The position numbers and the translations under genes are program-made. A stretch of DNA of 64,000 nucleotides from Bacillus suaedaesalsae (GTDB taxonomy: Bacteria > Bacillota > Bacilli > Bacillales > SA4), in contig NZ_JAFELM010000013.1 in the NCBI RefSeq assembly GCF_016890225.1, forward strand, positions 1 through 64,000, given 5' to 3'. Below are positions 1 to 8,570 of the stretch, piece after piece. A model generated the notes under the pieces. That model had not been told where the DNA came from and made no database searches. It was given only the letters and a program-made list of their open reading frames with translations. Every line of letters starts with the position of its first letter. Position 1 is the stretch's first letter.

Positions 1-58
1 GCATGTATTAGGCACGCCGCCAGCGTTCGTCCTGAGCCAGGATCAAACTCTCCAATAA
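1..58 (-). rRNA. rrs: 16S ribosomal RNA, 5' end (partial)
   Basis: The reverse complement reads as the first ~58 nt of a Bacillus 16S rRNA, including the universal AGAGTTTGATCCTGGCTCAG segment (about 29-48). The gene runs off the left edge of the window. It lies next to ygxA, as an rrn operon does in B. subtilis. The mature 5' end is placed by analogy and could be off by a base or two. Confidence 0.97.
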
Positions 59-198
59 AGTGTTTGATTGCTCATTTACTTGCTGGCTATCTATTCAAAT
101 AGATAGTTTTAAAAATTTTTGCGTTGGTTAGAAACCAACACGCTTGACGTTTTGTTTAGTTTTCAAAGAACTCTTCATCGCTCAGAGGCGACTTTATT
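59..198 (-). other. 16S rRNA leader with boxA-like antitermination signal
   Basis: This is the transcribed leader between the rrn P2 promoter and mature 16S. On the minus strand it carries the Bacillus-type TTCTTTGAAAACTAAACAAA segment (around 155-175), which resembles the boxA region of rrn antitermination leaders, followed by a short hairpin GTTGGTTTCTAACCAAC (about 123-139) and a second inverted repeat CTATCT/AGATAG near 88-107. These would take part in antitermination and RNase III processing. The sequence elements are seen; the function is family knowledge. Confidence 0.7.
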
Positions 199-227
199 AA
201 TATAACATCTGAGGCTATTCAAGTCAA
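199..227 (-). promoter_or_regulatory. rrn P2 promoter
   Basis: On the minus strand: -35 TTGACT (222-227), a 17-bp spacer and -10 TATATT (199-204). This is a near-consensus SigA promoter about 140 bp upstream of 16S and is the proximal one of a tandem pair. Confidence 0.85.
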
Positions 228-284
228 CATCTTTTTCAACTTTTGTTTCAGTTGGCTTAGATGTTCTCAGCAGCGACGAAGAAT

Positions 285-314
285 AATATATCACGGATTG
301 CAATAATGAGTCAA
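285..314 (-). promoter_or_regulatory. rrn P1 promoter
   Basis: On the minus strand: -35 TTGACT (309-314), an 18-bp spacer and -10 TATATT (285-290). It lies about 85 bp upstream of P2, the tandem arrangement usual for Bacillus rrn operons. It sits directly downstream of the ygxA stop codon. Confidence 0.75.
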
Positions 315-340
315 CCCACTTTCACAAATAAGTTTAGTAC

Positions 341-1222
341 TTAATGAACCGTATACTTTCTATGGTAGATCCCCTGTCCTTTTGTTTCTTCTAATGATGT
401 GTGGATTAGTTTCTTTTCAATTAGATATTCTAAAAAAGCCTCAAAATCAATTCCATAATCCTCAAGTTCTGGGTGTGTCGTTAATTCTTGTATAGACCAA
501 ATTTCTTTTTCCTCCATTGTTTCTTTTAAGTGTATGGATCCAATTTTTATATTCTTATTAACTAAGAACTCACTTGCTAAGAATAATAATTCAAGTTTCT
601 TATTTAATGATTCTTCACTTTCAACTAATTCATGATATAGAGTGAATACCTCTGGCTCAATTCTACGAACTTGGTTCCATACTGTAATCTCTGGGTGAAG
701 TCCGTTATCAATAATTGATAGTCTTGCTAAATGATGTAACGCATGAACAATATGGTTATATGCATCTAAGTAATTTCCTAGTTCAAATAACTCCTTACCG
801 TCTACATATCTTCTAATTAGTTTAGCAAACTCTAGACCAATCTTCTTTTTTCTGTGATTTAATGGAAAATCAGTTAACGTTTGTTTTAAATTCGTTAAGT
901 ATTCATTTCGTTCAAACATGATTTTACCGTTAATGATCCAATCAAAGATCCTTCTATTACTTCCTATCTCTAACCATTCATTCAGTTGTTTTGTATCAAC
1001 AGTTTTCAAGGCTGCTTTTTTTCCTGATTGCAATTGATAATGCTTTAAACTGTGTGAGGATTCGTGTTCTTTGACAACAACAAATAAGATGACATCAAAA
1101 TTATCGGTCGCTGGACTTTCGGGTTTGCGCTTCTCTAAAAGAATGATACCTAATGTGTTAGGGTGACTTGCTCTCTCTTGGTATATAGGGCGCAATATAT
1201 GTTCCATTTTCCTCTCCTCCAA
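341..1222 (-). CDS. ygxA: YgxA nucleotidyltransferase-like protein
   Basis: A 293-aa soluble protein matching the YgxA family, which is found beside rRNA operons in Bacillus. The N-terminal two thirds have a nucleotidyltransferase-like and helical substrate-binding layout; the last ~60 residues look like a winged-helix domain (IQELTTHPELEDYGIDFEAF). No complete GS-DxD catalytic signature is visible, so the enzymatic activity is unproven. The start is well placed behind GAGGAGAGG. The gene is divergent from ygzB and lies upstream of the rrn promoters in the same direction. The role is unknown. Confidence 0.8.
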   Translation of the reverse strand: MEERKMEHILRPIYQERASHPNTLGIILLEKRKPESPATDNFDVILFVVVKEHESSHSLKHYQLQSGKKAALKTVDTKQLNEWLEIGSNRRIFDWIINGKIMFERNEYLTNLKQTLTDFPLNHRKKKIGLEFAKLIRRYVDGKELFELGNYLDAYNHIVHALHHLARLSIIDNGLHPEITVWNQVRRIEPEVFTLYHELVESEESLNKKLELLFLASEFLVNKNIKIGSIHLKETMEEKEIWSIQELTTHPELEDYGIDFEAFLEYLIEKKLIHTSLEETKGQGIYHRKYTVH

Positions 1223-1344
1223 TAAATGCTTGTGAGTTATTTTTCGACGTTAGAGAAGAAAAACCTTCTAAGTGATGATTATTATTTGTTTAAAATAGAG
1301 GCTCTGCCTGTATTATGATATAGTATTATCCAGGAGGGACAACC

Positions 1345-1692
1345 ATGGCAAAAAAATATTCAAGTAAAATTAATAAAATCCGCACATTTGCATTGAGCCT
1401 TATTTTTATTGGCTTTGCAGTTATGTATATCGGGATCTTCTTTCGAACTAACGTCTGGTTAATCAGTATCTTTATGGTATTAGGTTTACTTTGTATTGTA
1501 GCTAGTACTGCTGTTTATTTTTGGATTGGGATGTTGTCGACAAGGACAGTCCAAGTTGTATGCCCAACATGTAATAAATCGACTAAGATACTTGGTCGAG
1601 TAGATATGTGCATGCATTGCAACGAACCTTTAACACTCGACCCCAACTTAGAAGGGAAAGAGTTTGACGAAAGTTATAATAAGAAAAAATAA
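1345..1692 (+). CDS. ygzB: YgzB, UPF0295 small membrane protein with zinc-ribbon tail
   Basis: A 115-aa protein with two membrane helices (about residues 13-35 and 38-62), then a cytoplasmic tail carrying two cysteine pairs, CPTC and CMHC, about 20 residues apart. This looks like a small zinc ribbon. Length and sequence fit the UPF0295/YgzB family, always found near perR in Bacillus. The ribosome site AGGAGGG is 6 nt from the ATG. It converges on perR and shares a bidirectional terminator with it. The function is unknown. Confidence 0.85.
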   Translation: MAKKYSSKINKIRTFALSLIFIGFAVMYIGIFFRTNVWLISIFMVLGLLCIVASTAVYFWIGMLSTRTVQVVCPTCNKSTKILGRVDMCMHCNEPLTLDPNLEGKEFDESYNKKK

Positions 1693-1722
1693 AAAAGCTG
1701 ACTCCTATAGTCAGCTTTTTCT
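1692..1722. terminator. Bidirectional terminator between ygzB and perR
   Basis: A perfect 12-bp stem (AAAAAGCTGACT at 1692-1703 with its complement at 1709-1720) with T-runs on both strands, between convergent genes. Confidence 0.9.
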
Positions 1723-1727
1723 ATTAA

Positions 1728-2162
1728 TTAATGACTTTGTTTTTTGTTGCATTCTGGACAAGTTCCGTAAAGTTCCATACGGTGATGTGATACTTTAAAA
1801 CCAGTAACGTGTGAAGCTAATGCTTCAACCTCATCTAAGCCAGGATATAGGAAGTCAACGATTTTCCCACAATCTTCACAGATAACGTGGTAGTGGTCAG
1901 TTGTTACAAAATCAAATCTGCTTGATGCATCTCCATATGTTAGTTCTTTTACTAATCCCGCTTCACGGAAAACTCTTAAATTGTTATAAACTGTTGCAAC
2001 ACTCATGTTCGGGAACTTACCTTCGAGTGATTTGTATATATCATCAGCAGTCGGGTGCGTCATTGATTGGATTAAAAATTCTAAAATCGCATGACGTTGC
2101 GGAGTTATACGTACTCCAGATTCTTTTAACATTTCAAGAGCATCTTTCAATTGCATAGACAC
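1728..2162 (-). CDS. perR: PerR, peroxide-sensing Fur-family repressor
   Basis: Fur-family metalloregulator that represses peroxide-stress genes and is inactivated by metal-catalysed histidine oxidation. It is very close to B. subtilis PerR: winged helix ([24 protein letters not shown]), the metal-site [10 protein letters not shown] segment, and a C-terminal CPEC pair; CEDC and CPEC form the structural zinc site. I chose the GTG at 2162 (144 aa) because GAGG at 2172-2175 is 9 nt away. An ATG at 2168 is only 3 nt from it, and an ATG at 2186 would lie upstream of it. A PerR-type box overlaps its promoter, so it is probably autoregulated. Confidence 0.95.
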   Translation of the reverse strand: MSMQLKDALEMLKESGVRITPQRHAILEFLIQSMTHPTADDIYKSLEGKFPNMSVATVYNNLRVFREAGLVKELTYGDASSRFDFVTTDHYHVICEDCGKIVDFLYPGLDEVEALASHVTGFKVSHHRMELYGTCPECNKKQSH

Positions 2163-2197
2163 AGTCATGCACCTCACTTTTAACAAACATTATCACT

Positions 2198-2212
2198 TTA
2201 TAATTGTTATAA
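2198..2212. promoter_or_regulatory. PerR box in the perR promoter
   Basis: TTATAATTGTTATAA is a palindrome with one mismatch to the PerR consensus TTATAATNATTATAA. It lies just downstream of the perR -10 element, so bound PerR would block its own transcription. The sequence is seen; regulation follows from knowledge of B. subtilis PerR. Confidence 0.85.
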
Positions 2213-2214
2213 TT

Positions 2215-2244
2215 AGTGTACATGGAAAAACCGCTTTTTGTCAA
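2215..2244 (-). promoter_or_regulatory. perR promoter
   Basis: On the minus strand: -35 TTGACA (2239-2244), an 18-bp spacer and -10 TACACT (2215-2220), directly followed by the PerR box. Confidence 0.65.
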
Positions 2245-2288
2245 TCTTCTACCATTACTATATGCTTTATTGGACGAATTTAATACTT

Positions 2289-2837
2289 CTAAGCGTCTTG
2301 ATGAAGTGTAGGTTCTGACATATTTAATTTATGATTTACATATCTTCCCGCAACAAATAAGAAATCTGATAAGCGATTTAAGTAAGATAGAACTAAAGGA
2401 TTTACACTGTCCACTACAACCGCTTTTCGTTCTGCTCTTCTTACTACAGTTCTAGCTAGATGTAATGTGGCACCAGCTTTTGATCCACCAGGTAAAATAA
2501 AGTTTGTTAACTGCGGTAACGTTTGATCCCACTCGTCAATTAAATTTTCTAGCCAGTGAATATCCTCTTCTTCTAGTTTCCACTTCACTTCTTTTCCTAT
2601 TGGAGTTGCAAGCTCTGCTCCTACATGGAATAACGTCGTCTGAATTTTATGAAATGCCGTTTCAATATCCTGTGCACCTGACACATCTTCCTTTATATAA
2701 CTTAGCGCAAGTCCTAGGAGTGAGTTTGCCTCATCACATGTTCCGTACGCTTCGACTCTTGTGTCATTTTTTGATACACGATCTCCGTATACAAGAGATG
2801 TCGTACCTTTGTCTCCTGATTTCGTATATATCTTCAT
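2289..2837 (-). CDS. pduO: PduO/YvqK-type ATP:cob(I)alamin adenosyltransferase
   Basis: A 182-aa enzyme that transfers the adenosyl group of ATP to cob(I)alamin to make adenosylcobalamin. It has the N-terminal ATP-binding signature KIYTKSGDKGTTSLVYGDRV, the helical SYIK and LATP segments, and the C-terminal ARTVVRRAER and YLNRLSDFLFVAGR motifs of the PduO family. The ATG at 2837 sits 7 nt from GGGGG. One base separates it from the stop of the upstream dehydrogenase, so the two are probably cotranscribed. B. subtilis YvqK is the closest named relative I recall. Confidence 0.9.
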   Translation of the reverse strand: MKIYTKSGDKGTTSLVYGDRVSKNDTRVEAYGTCDEANSLLGLALSYIKEDVSGAQDIETAFHKIQTTLFHVGAELATPIGKEVKWKLEEEDIHWLENLIDEWDQTLPQLTNFILPGGSKAGATLHLARTVVRRAERKAVVVDSVNPLVLSYLNRLSDFLFVAGRYVNHKLNMSEPTLHQDA

Positions 2838-2838
2838 C

Positions 2839-3786
2839 TTAATACCCCCTATCAACATTCACTTGATTTATTAGTGTTTTTCCGCCCGACTTAAAGGTTC
2901 GTAAATTTTCTTCAAAAATTGCAAACGCTCGTGGTAAATAACGAGAGGTTATGCTAGAGATATGGGGAGTTACGGTCACATTATCCATTCCCCAAAAAGG
3001 ATGATCTTTGGCAAGTGGTTCATTCTCAAATACATCTAAAATTGCATGACCAATTAACTTTTCGTTCAGCACTTCAAGCAGGACAGATTCTTGTATCACA
3101 TCTCCTCTTCCGATATTGATAAAGATTGATGTTTCCTGCATTAATTGGAAGTGTCTTTTCGTTAGCAAATATTTTGTATCTTGTGTACTCGGTAAAATTG
3201 ATACAACAAAATCAGCATGAGCTAAAAACTCTTCAAGTCTGTCCATTGTTCCTACTTCATCTACAAACTCTACTTCCTTGCCACTCGTATTTATTCCATA
3301 TGTATTCATTCCAAACGCCTTACATAACTTCGCAATTTGTCCACCAATCGCCCCAACACCAATTATACAAACATTCTTCTGATAAAGCTCATTCATTGAA
3401 AGTCGCTTCCACTCATGACTTTTTTCTTGTTCAGTTACTTGCTGTAAATGTTTACTCACTTGGAGCATCATGCCCATTGTGTACTCTGCCATTGGAATTT
3501 TGTGAATACCCCTAACATTTGTCACCAGTATGTTTCGCTTCTTTATTTCTTGAAAAGGAAGTTTATCGACACCAGCTGACATCACCATGATCCATTTTAG
3601 CTTTTCGGCTATTTTGATCATCTCTGGTGTAATGTCGTCTCCATATGTCACAACAACATCCGCTTCCTTCAGCTCCCCTGTAGGCTCTACTGCGTTTGAG
3701 AAGAAGTGAAATGCCTCATTCTTAAATAAACTCATTAGATCATTTTGTTTCTTTTCATTCACACTTAAGGTTGTAACAATGTTCAT
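2839..3786 (-). CDS. D-2-hydroxyacid dehydrogenase family protein
   Basis: A 315-aa NAD-dependent dehydrogenase. It shows the Rossmann motif GVGAIGGQIAKLCKAFGM, the catalytic arginine region NIGRGDVIQE, the glutamate in LDVFENEPL and the catalytic histidine in TVTPHISS. It is shorter than SerA and has no ACT domain, so a 2-ketoacid reductase (glyoxylate or hydroxypyruvate type) is more likely than serine synthesis. The start at 3786 has GGGGGAG 4 nt upstream. It is cotranscribed with the adenosyltransferase. The substrate cannot be read from the sequence. Confidence 0.85.
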   Translation of the reverse strand: MNIVTTLSVNEKKQNDLMSLFKNEAFHFFSNAVEPTGELKEADVVVTYGDDITPEMIKIAEKLKWIMVMSAGVDKLPFQEIKKRNILVTNVRGIHKIPMAEYTMGMMLQVSKHLQQVTEQEKSHEWKRLSMNELYQKNVCIIGVGAIGGQIAKLCKAFGMNTYGINTSGKEVEFVDEVGTMDRLEEFLAHADFVVSILPSTQDTKYLLTKRHFQLMQETSIFINIGRGDVIQESVLLEVLNEKLIGHAILDVFENEPLAKDHPFWGMDNVTVTPHISSITSRYLPRAFAIFEENLRTFKSGGKTLINQVNVDRGY

Positions 3787-4118
3787 TATACTCCCCCTTT
3801 CTTCTATATAAATCATCTTATAGAAATGAAGTTTTGAAAAGTCATAAATAGTACCTTTTCTAAAACATTGTTGCTATTCATCATATTCCGGGCATCTCTA
3901 ATAAATCATTACAGGTGAAACTACCAACCACGACTTTGTCGAATAGATGATACCTTCATAGCTACATGTTCCAAGACTTGCTCCAAAAACAACCTAAATA
4001 AAAAAGGCGAGAGAAATCCTCTCGCACTCTACCGCTCTATTTTTTGATGATTGAGGGGGGTTCCCTATACTCTACATTATTCGCCTTCCCCTGTATTGGT
4101 ATAGACATTGACCTATTT
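3787..4118. other. Intergenic region with one dispersed-motif copy
   Basis: A gap of 332 bp. It holds one copy of a short dispersed motif (3854-3878, TTTTCTAAAACATTGTTGC core) and the bcp terminator (3999-4025). No credible ORF is seen in the rest. Confidence 0.6.
3999..4025 (-). terminator. bcp terminator
   Basis: Minus-strand stem GCGAGAG/CTCTCGC (4007-4025, loop GATTT) followed by CCTTTTTT, about 95 bp downstream of the bcp stop. Confidence 0.75.
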
Positions 4119-4574
4119 TTATAAGTTTTCTTTTATGAATTTCAATGCGTCTTCCACGTGGCCTTTTACCCTCACTTTAAGCCATTCCTTTGCAATGTGT
4201 CCTTCTTTATCAATAACAAAGGTAGAACGCTCGATTCCCATATATTCTTTACCGAAGTTTTTCTTTAGCTTCCAAACTCCGTAAGCTTCTGAGACTTGAT
4301 GATCTTCATCTACTAACAGCTCGAATGGCAGGTCATATTTTTCAATAAATTTAATATGCTTATCCATCGGATCTGGACTGACTCCTAAAATGACAGTATC
4401 CAGCTCTTGAAACGATTGATGATTTTCTTTAAAATCACACGCTTCTGTCGTACAGCCTGGAGTCATATCTTTCGGGTAAAAATATAACACTACATTATAT
4501 TTCCCTTTAAAGTCACTTAGTCTAATTGTTTTGCCACTCGTACCTTTTAGTTCAAAATCAGGCGCTATTGTCAT
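4119..4574 (-). CDS. bcp: Thioredoxin-dependent thiol peroxidase Bcp
   Basis: A 151-aa peroxiredoxin of the Bcp/PrxQ type that reduces hydrogen peroxide and organic peroxides with thioredoxin. The active-site stretch [13 protein letters not shown] gives the peroxidatic Cys41 and, five residues later, the resolving Cys46. [16 protein letters not shown] is typical of the Bacillus YgaF group. The ATG at 4574 is 7 nt from GGGAGG; the preceding GTG (4577) is closer than ideal. Its nearness to perR fits a peroxide-defence neighbourhood, but no PerR box was found before it. Confidence 0.93.
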   Translation of the reverse strand: MTIAPDFELKGTSGKTIRLSDFKGKYNVVLYFYPKDMTPGCTTEACDFKENHQSFQELDTVILGVSPDPMDKHIKFIEKYDLPFELLVDEDHQVSEAYGVWKLKKNFGKEYMGIERSTFVIDKEGHIAKEWLKVRVKGHVEDALKFIKENL

Positions 4575-4635
4575 CACTTATCCTCCCAATTCTTTTCTTA
4601 TATTTTAGGATAAGGAAGTCCCGTCCATTGTGCAA

Positions 4636-5082
4636 CTATGTTGATTGGTCGTAGTCTACATTTGGTTTATAATCAGCTCGGCGGTCGTAATCAATCATCG
4701 TTCTTACAACAAACGCTGCCGGAATAATATATCCAAGAAGTGCTTCAATAATAGCAAACAATCTCCCAATTCCAATTGGCGTAATATCACCATACCCAAC
4801 CGATAGTAGCGTGAGCCCACTAAAGTATAGAGAAGTACCGAATATTTCTAGAAACCCATTCAACTCTGGCAAATCACCATTTATCATAATAACATTTCCT
4901 GACAATTCAAAAATTGTATATACAAGCGCAAAGCCAACTAAAACATTCACATATATCAATAACAAAAATAAAAGCTTATCTAACGATACATAGTTATTTC
5001 GATGTTCATTACGTTTAAAAAGCTGACTAAAGCTTTTATACAAAACAAATATGACCACAAGTAGTAATAATAGTTTGACCAC
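4636..5082 (-). CDS. Two-TM-type potassium channel protein
   Basis: A 148-aa membrane protein with the K+ selectivity filter LLSVGYGDITPIG between two helices (about residues 38-60 and 108-128), plus one extra N-terminal helix. No RCK/TrkA or other cytoplasmic gating domain is present. The GTG at 5082 lies 5 nt from GAGGTGG; a GTG at 5091 would overlap that ribosome site. Likely a simple K+ leak channel or pore of unknown gating. It stands alone between bcp and the ABC exporter. Confidence 0.85.
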   Translation of the reverse strand: MVKLLLLLVVIFVLYKSFSQLFKRNEHRNNYVSLDKLLFLLLIYVNVLVGFALVYTIFELSGNVIMINGDLPELNGFLEIFGTSLYFSGLTLLSVGYGDITPIGIGRLFAIIEALLGYIIPAAFVVRTMIDYDRRADYKPNVDYDQST

Positions 5083-5133
5083 AGAAACCACCTCATCCTA
5101 ACATATGAAAAAGAAGGACGAGTCATGCAAGGT

Positions 5134-5901
5134 TTATACGTGGATATCCCGCTTCTTGAAAACGGTAAACGAGATCATAAGAAACACAGAAACATGCAAT
5201 AGAATAATAAGGATTGAAAATGGTAAAGTCATACTATCGAACGCCTGGTTTCCATAGTAGTATTGCTGTAAATTTGTATTTGCAAAAAGAATATACTTTG
5301 CCAGTTCGATATCGTAATGCTCTAATAACGCAATCAATAAAGTAGATATATAGTACAAAAAGATTGTAATGGTAATTGAAAAAATTCCACTTTTCGTAAG
5401 AACTGAGAGCATGAATGCTATTAAACTCACAATACAAATCTCAATAAAAATGAATATATAATACCCAATCACTTCTTCAATTGTTGAAAATGAAGTTGTG
5501 ATTCCATCAAGGAAAAATACTGCACTTGATATAAAAGAAAATAGGAACTGACAGGTTGCAAACAATCCAGTAAGGAAAATAATCGTTAGTAATTTAGATA
5601 ATAAGATTTTCGAACGACTAAACGGACGTAATAGTAAAAACTTGATTGTTCCCTTTGTATATTCATTTGATAAAATATCTCCTGCATACACAATGCTAAC
5701 TAATTGTACGAAGATGAGTAAACGCGAGCTTATGTTCATATATTCCCAAAACGTCATCTTGCCAGATATGCCGAAAACCTGTTTCACAAAAATGGCAAGC
5801 AGTATGTTAATTACAAGCATCGTTCCTAAAAATGCCCACACTCCAGGTCGTTTGAAAATTTTCATGAATTCATTGGATAACAAGTAGTAAAATGATTTCA
5901 T
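5134..5901 (-). CDS. ABC-2 type transporter permease
   Basis: A 255-aa integral membrane protein with about six helices and the ABC-2 permease layout: first helix after the cytoplasmic EFMKIFKRPGVWAF, and the conserved coupling segment SNEYTKGTIKFLLLRPFSR. It overlaps the stop of the upstream ATPase gene by 4 bp (ATGA), so translation is coupled. The pair resembles BcrAB or lantibiotic-immunity style exporters; the substrate is unknown. No peptide-antibiotic biosynthesis gene lies nearby. Confidence 0.88.
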   Translation of the reverse strand: MKSFYYLLSNEFMKIFKRPGVWAFLGTMLVINILLAIFVKQVFGISGKMTFWEYMNISSRLLIFVQLVSIVYAGDILSNEYTKGTIKFLLLRPFSRSKILLSKLLTIIFLTGLFATCQFLFSFISSAVFFLDGITTSFSTIEEVIGYYIFIFIEICIVSLIAFMLSVLTKSGIFSITITIFLYYISTLLIALLEHYDIELAKYILFANTNLQQYYYGNQAFDSMTLPFSILIILLHVSVFLMISFTVFKKRDIHV

Positions 5902-6824
5902 TTCGATCTTCCTTTCAGCGTTTTCAGAAATCGATCTTCTAATGTATTCTCTGTTCTCTTGATTCCTACTACATCTATTTCATGTTTAATCAAACGTTTG
6001 TTTAGTTCTGAAACTCCCATTTCTGTTAGGTCAACTTGAAATCCTTCCTCATTTAAAACTAAATTGGGAAGCGCAAAACCTTCAATGATAGAAGTAACAG
6101 TTTTTATGTTCAATATTTTAAAAGTGTACGAACCGACATTAGACTCACTGTCACCTTCTTCTCGAAGATTGCTTTTTTCTATAATACTTCCATCTTGAAT
6201 TACTACAATGCTGTCACAAATCAATTCAATTTCTGCTAACTGATGACTAGATATAATAACAGCTACTCCTTGTTCCTTTGCTAATTTTACAAGTAATTGC
6301 CTAAGTTCCATCATCCCTTCTGGATCTAATCCATTTGTTGGTTCATCTAGAAGTAAAATTGACGGATGATGAAGCATAGCCTGTGCTAGTCCTAATCGTT
6401 GCTTCATTCCAAGTGAGTATGTGCGAACTTTTGACTGCAAGTAATCTTCCATTCTTAAAAGCTTTGTTACTTCTTCAATTCGTTCATAGTTAATACTCTC
6501 AGACATTTGCAAGAAATGAACTAAGTTATCATAGCCTGATAAATAATCGTACAACTCCGGGTTTTCAATGATAGCTCCAATATGACGGATTGCTTTTTCA
6601 AATGATAGTTGAATGTCCTTACCTTCTACTTTAATTGTTCCAGCAGATGGCTTAAGTAACCCAACTAACATTTTCAATATCGTTGTTTTTCCTGAACCGT
6701 TGGGACCTAATAGCCCAAGAATTTCTCCTCTTTTTAAGTCAAACGAAACATTATGTATAATTGGTGTTTTCCCGATACTTTTTGAAACTTCCTGTACGTT
6801 GAGTACGATAGATTCCGTATACAT
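5898..6824 (-). CDS. ABC transporter ATP-binding protein (ABC-2 exporter)
   Basis: A 308-aa ATPase with Walker A GPNGSGKT, signature YSLGMKQRLGLAQAM, Walker B ILLLDEPTNGLDP, and a ~90-residue C-terminal extension as in BcrA/YxlF-type exporters. The ATG at 6824 lies 6 nt from GGGAGG. It pairs with the overlapping permease. The divergent gsaB promoter region is upstream. The exported substrate cannot be deduced; bacitracin- or lantibiotic-like peptides are one family possibility. Confidence 0.88.
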   Translation of the reverse strand: MYTESIVLNVQEVSKSIGKTPIIHNVSFDLKRGEILGLLGPNGSGKTTILKMLVGLLKPSAGTIKVEGKDIQLSFEKAIRHIGAIIENPELYDYLSGYDNLVHFLQMSESINYERIEEVTKLLRMEDYLQSKVRTYSLGMKQRLGLAQAMLHHPSILLLDEPTNGLDPEGMMELRQLLVKLAKEQGVAVIISSHQLAEIELICDSIVVIQDGSIIEKSNLREEGDSESNVGSYTFKILNIKTVTSIIEGFALPNLVLNEEGFQVDLTEMGVSELNKRLIKHEIDVVGIKRTENTLEDRFLKTLKGRSK

Positions 6825-6977
6825 GGCCATCCTCCCTTTTATTACATTTTTACATTAACTAGACGATTGTTCTACATCATTCGTTACATTTTCCACTAGT
6901 TTGTATCAGTTTGTTTTATAAATTGTGCATGATAAGATATTCATGTATGAAAGTGGTTGACTTAGGAGGTAAAGGAA

Positions 6978-8264
6978 ATGAATCATACAAAATCAGAGCA
7001 ATTACATAAAGAGGCAATAGAGCATATCGTTGGGGGCGTGAATAGTCCATCTCGTTCATACAAAGCGGTTGGCGGCGGTGCACCTGTCGTTATGGAACGT
7101 GCAAACGGCGCTTATTTTTGGGACGTTGACGGAAATAAATATATCGATTACTTAGCAGCATACGGTCCAATTATTACAGGTCATGCTCACCCCCATATTA
7201 CAAATGCGATTAAGGAAGCTGCAGAGAACGGCGTTTTATATGGTACTCCTACTCCGCATGAAGTAAAGTTTGCAAAAATGTTGAAGGAAGCAATGCCCTA
7301 TCTGGAGAAAGTTCGTTTTGTAAACTCTGGTACAGAGGCAGTAATGACAACAATTCGTGTAGCAAGAGCTTATACCGGGCGAGATAAGATCATTAAGTTT
7401 GCTGGCTGCTATCATGGTCATTCCGATCTTGTATTAGTAGCTGCTGGTTCTGGTCCTTCTACATTAGGCACTCCTGATTCTGCTGGTGTACCAAAAAGTA
7501 TCGCTCAAGAAGTAATTACTGTTCCTTTTAATGATATCGAGCCATTTAAGGAAGCATTAGAAAAATGGGGCGACCAAATTGCTGCAGTATTAGTTGAACC
7601 GATTGTTGGTAACTTCGGAATTGTAGAGCCAAAGGAAGGGTTCCTTGAGCAAGTGAATGAATATGCTCATGCTGCTGGAGCACTTGTCATTTATGATGAA
7701 GTTATTACGGCGTTTCGCTTTATGTATGGAGGTGCCCAGGATTTACTAGATGTGCAGCCTGATTTAACTGCTCTCGGAAAAATTATCGGTGGTGGTTTAC
7801 CGATTGGTGCATACGGCGGAAAAAAAGAAATTATGGAGCAGGTTGCACCGTTAGGACCGGCATACCAAGCAGGAACAATGGCAGGAAACCCAGCTTCTAT
7901 TCTTTCTGGAATTGCCTGTTTAGAAGTGTTGAAGCAGGAAGGAGTTTATGAGCATTTAGATGAGCTTGGTGCAATACTTGAAGAAGGAATTTTAAAACAT
8001 GCCAAAACTCACAATGTTCCAATTACGATTAACCGTCTAAAAGGTGCATTAACCATTTACTTCACAACCGAAAAGATTGAAAACTACGCTCAAGCAGAGG
8101 ATACTGATGGTGAAATGTTCGCGAGATTTTTCAAACTAATGCTAGAGCAAGGAATCAATTTAGCCCCTTCTAAATATGAGGCCTGGTTCTTGACGACTGC
8201 CCATACAAAAGAAGATATCGAAGTTACACTACAAGCAGTTGAAAATGCGTTCAAACAATTATAA
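6978..8264 (+). CDS. gsaB: Glutamate-1-semialdehyde 2,1-aminomutase (GsaB)
   Basis: A 428-aa PLP enzyme of the class III aminotransferase fold that converts glutamate-1-semialdehyde into 5-aminolevulinate for tetrapyrrole synthesis. Visible signatures include GGVNSPSR at the start, [43 protein letters not shown] and the PLP lysine in [18 protein letters not shown]. Length fits the family. B. subtilis has this gene (gsaB) in the same region, apart from the hem operon with hemL, so it is probably a second isoenzyme. The ribosome site is TAGGAGGTAAAGG. Confidence 0.93.
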   Translation: MNHTKSEQLHKEAIEHIVGGVNSPSRSYKAVGGGAPVVMERANGAYFWDVDGNKYIDYLAAYGPIITGHAHPHITNAIKEAAENGVLYGTPTPHEVKFAKMLKEAMPYLEKVRFVNSGTEAVMTTIRVARAYTGRDKIIKFAGCYHGHSDLVLVAAGSGPSTLGTPDSAGVPKSIAQEVITVPFNDIEPFKEALEKWGDQIAAVLVEPIVGNFGIVEPKEGFLEQVNEYAHAAGALVIYDEVITAFRFMYGGAQDLLDVQPDLTALGKIIGGGLPIGAYGGKKEIMEQVAPLGPAYQAGTMAGNPASILSGIACLEVLKQEGVYEHLDELGAILEEGILKHAKTHNVPITINRLKGALTIYFTTEKIENYAQAEDTDGEMFARFFKLMLEQGINLAPSKYEAWFLTTAHTKEDIEVTLQAVENAFKQL

Positions 8265-8294
8265 CTGAATATTTATGCATCATTATACATTTTG

Positions 8295-8324
8295 ACTAGT
8301 CTCACTTTTGGGACTAGTTTTTTT
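8295..8324 (+). terminator. gsaB terminator
   Basis: Stem ACTAGTC (8295-8301) with GACTAGT (8312-8318), followed by seven T residues. Confidence 0.85.
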
Positions 8325-8333
8325 ACACCCTTT

Positions 8334-8347
8334 TGAAAACGTTTACA
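8334..8347. promoter_or_regulatory. cre-like CcpA site upstream of the glutamate synthase gene
   Basis: TGAAAACGTTTACA fits every position of the Bacillus cre consensus TGWAANCGNTNWCA. It lies 224 bp before the gltB ATG and just after the gsaB terminator. CcpA is known to affect glutamate synthase expression in B. subtilis; whether this site acts on gltB is inference. Confidence 0.65.
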
Positions 8348-8541
8348 TTACTACCCTTTTCATCTTCCCCCCTCCTTTTCAGTAGTAATACATACACTAG
8401 TTTCATCCACAAAAATGAATAATAATTGAATTTTTCTAATAAGTTTGTTAATATGGATATATTCAGAATTTTTCGATTATCCCCTAGCATTTCCCTTATA
8501 TATGTAAATCTCTTTCCTATAGATTTGCTTTCCACTAAACC

Positions 8542-8570
8542 AAGGAGGTGACGGCCGTCTGGCCAGCAAA
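8542..8570 (+). promoter_or_regulatory. Unusual gltB ribosome binding region
   Basis: A strong AAGGAGG (8542-8548) lies 22 nt before the ATG at 8571, which is too far for normal use. Between them GGCC-GTCT-GGCC (8553-8564) can fold into a 4-bp hairpin that would cut the effective spacing to about 10 nt. Alternatively an in-frame CTG at 8559 is 10 nt from the site and adds four residues (M-A-S-K). Confidence 0.6.

Noticed and set aside
8325..8570. T-box leader before the glutamate synthase gene
   Set aside because: No T-box sequence (AGGGTGG-type) or specifier loop found; only the cre site and terminator were seen.
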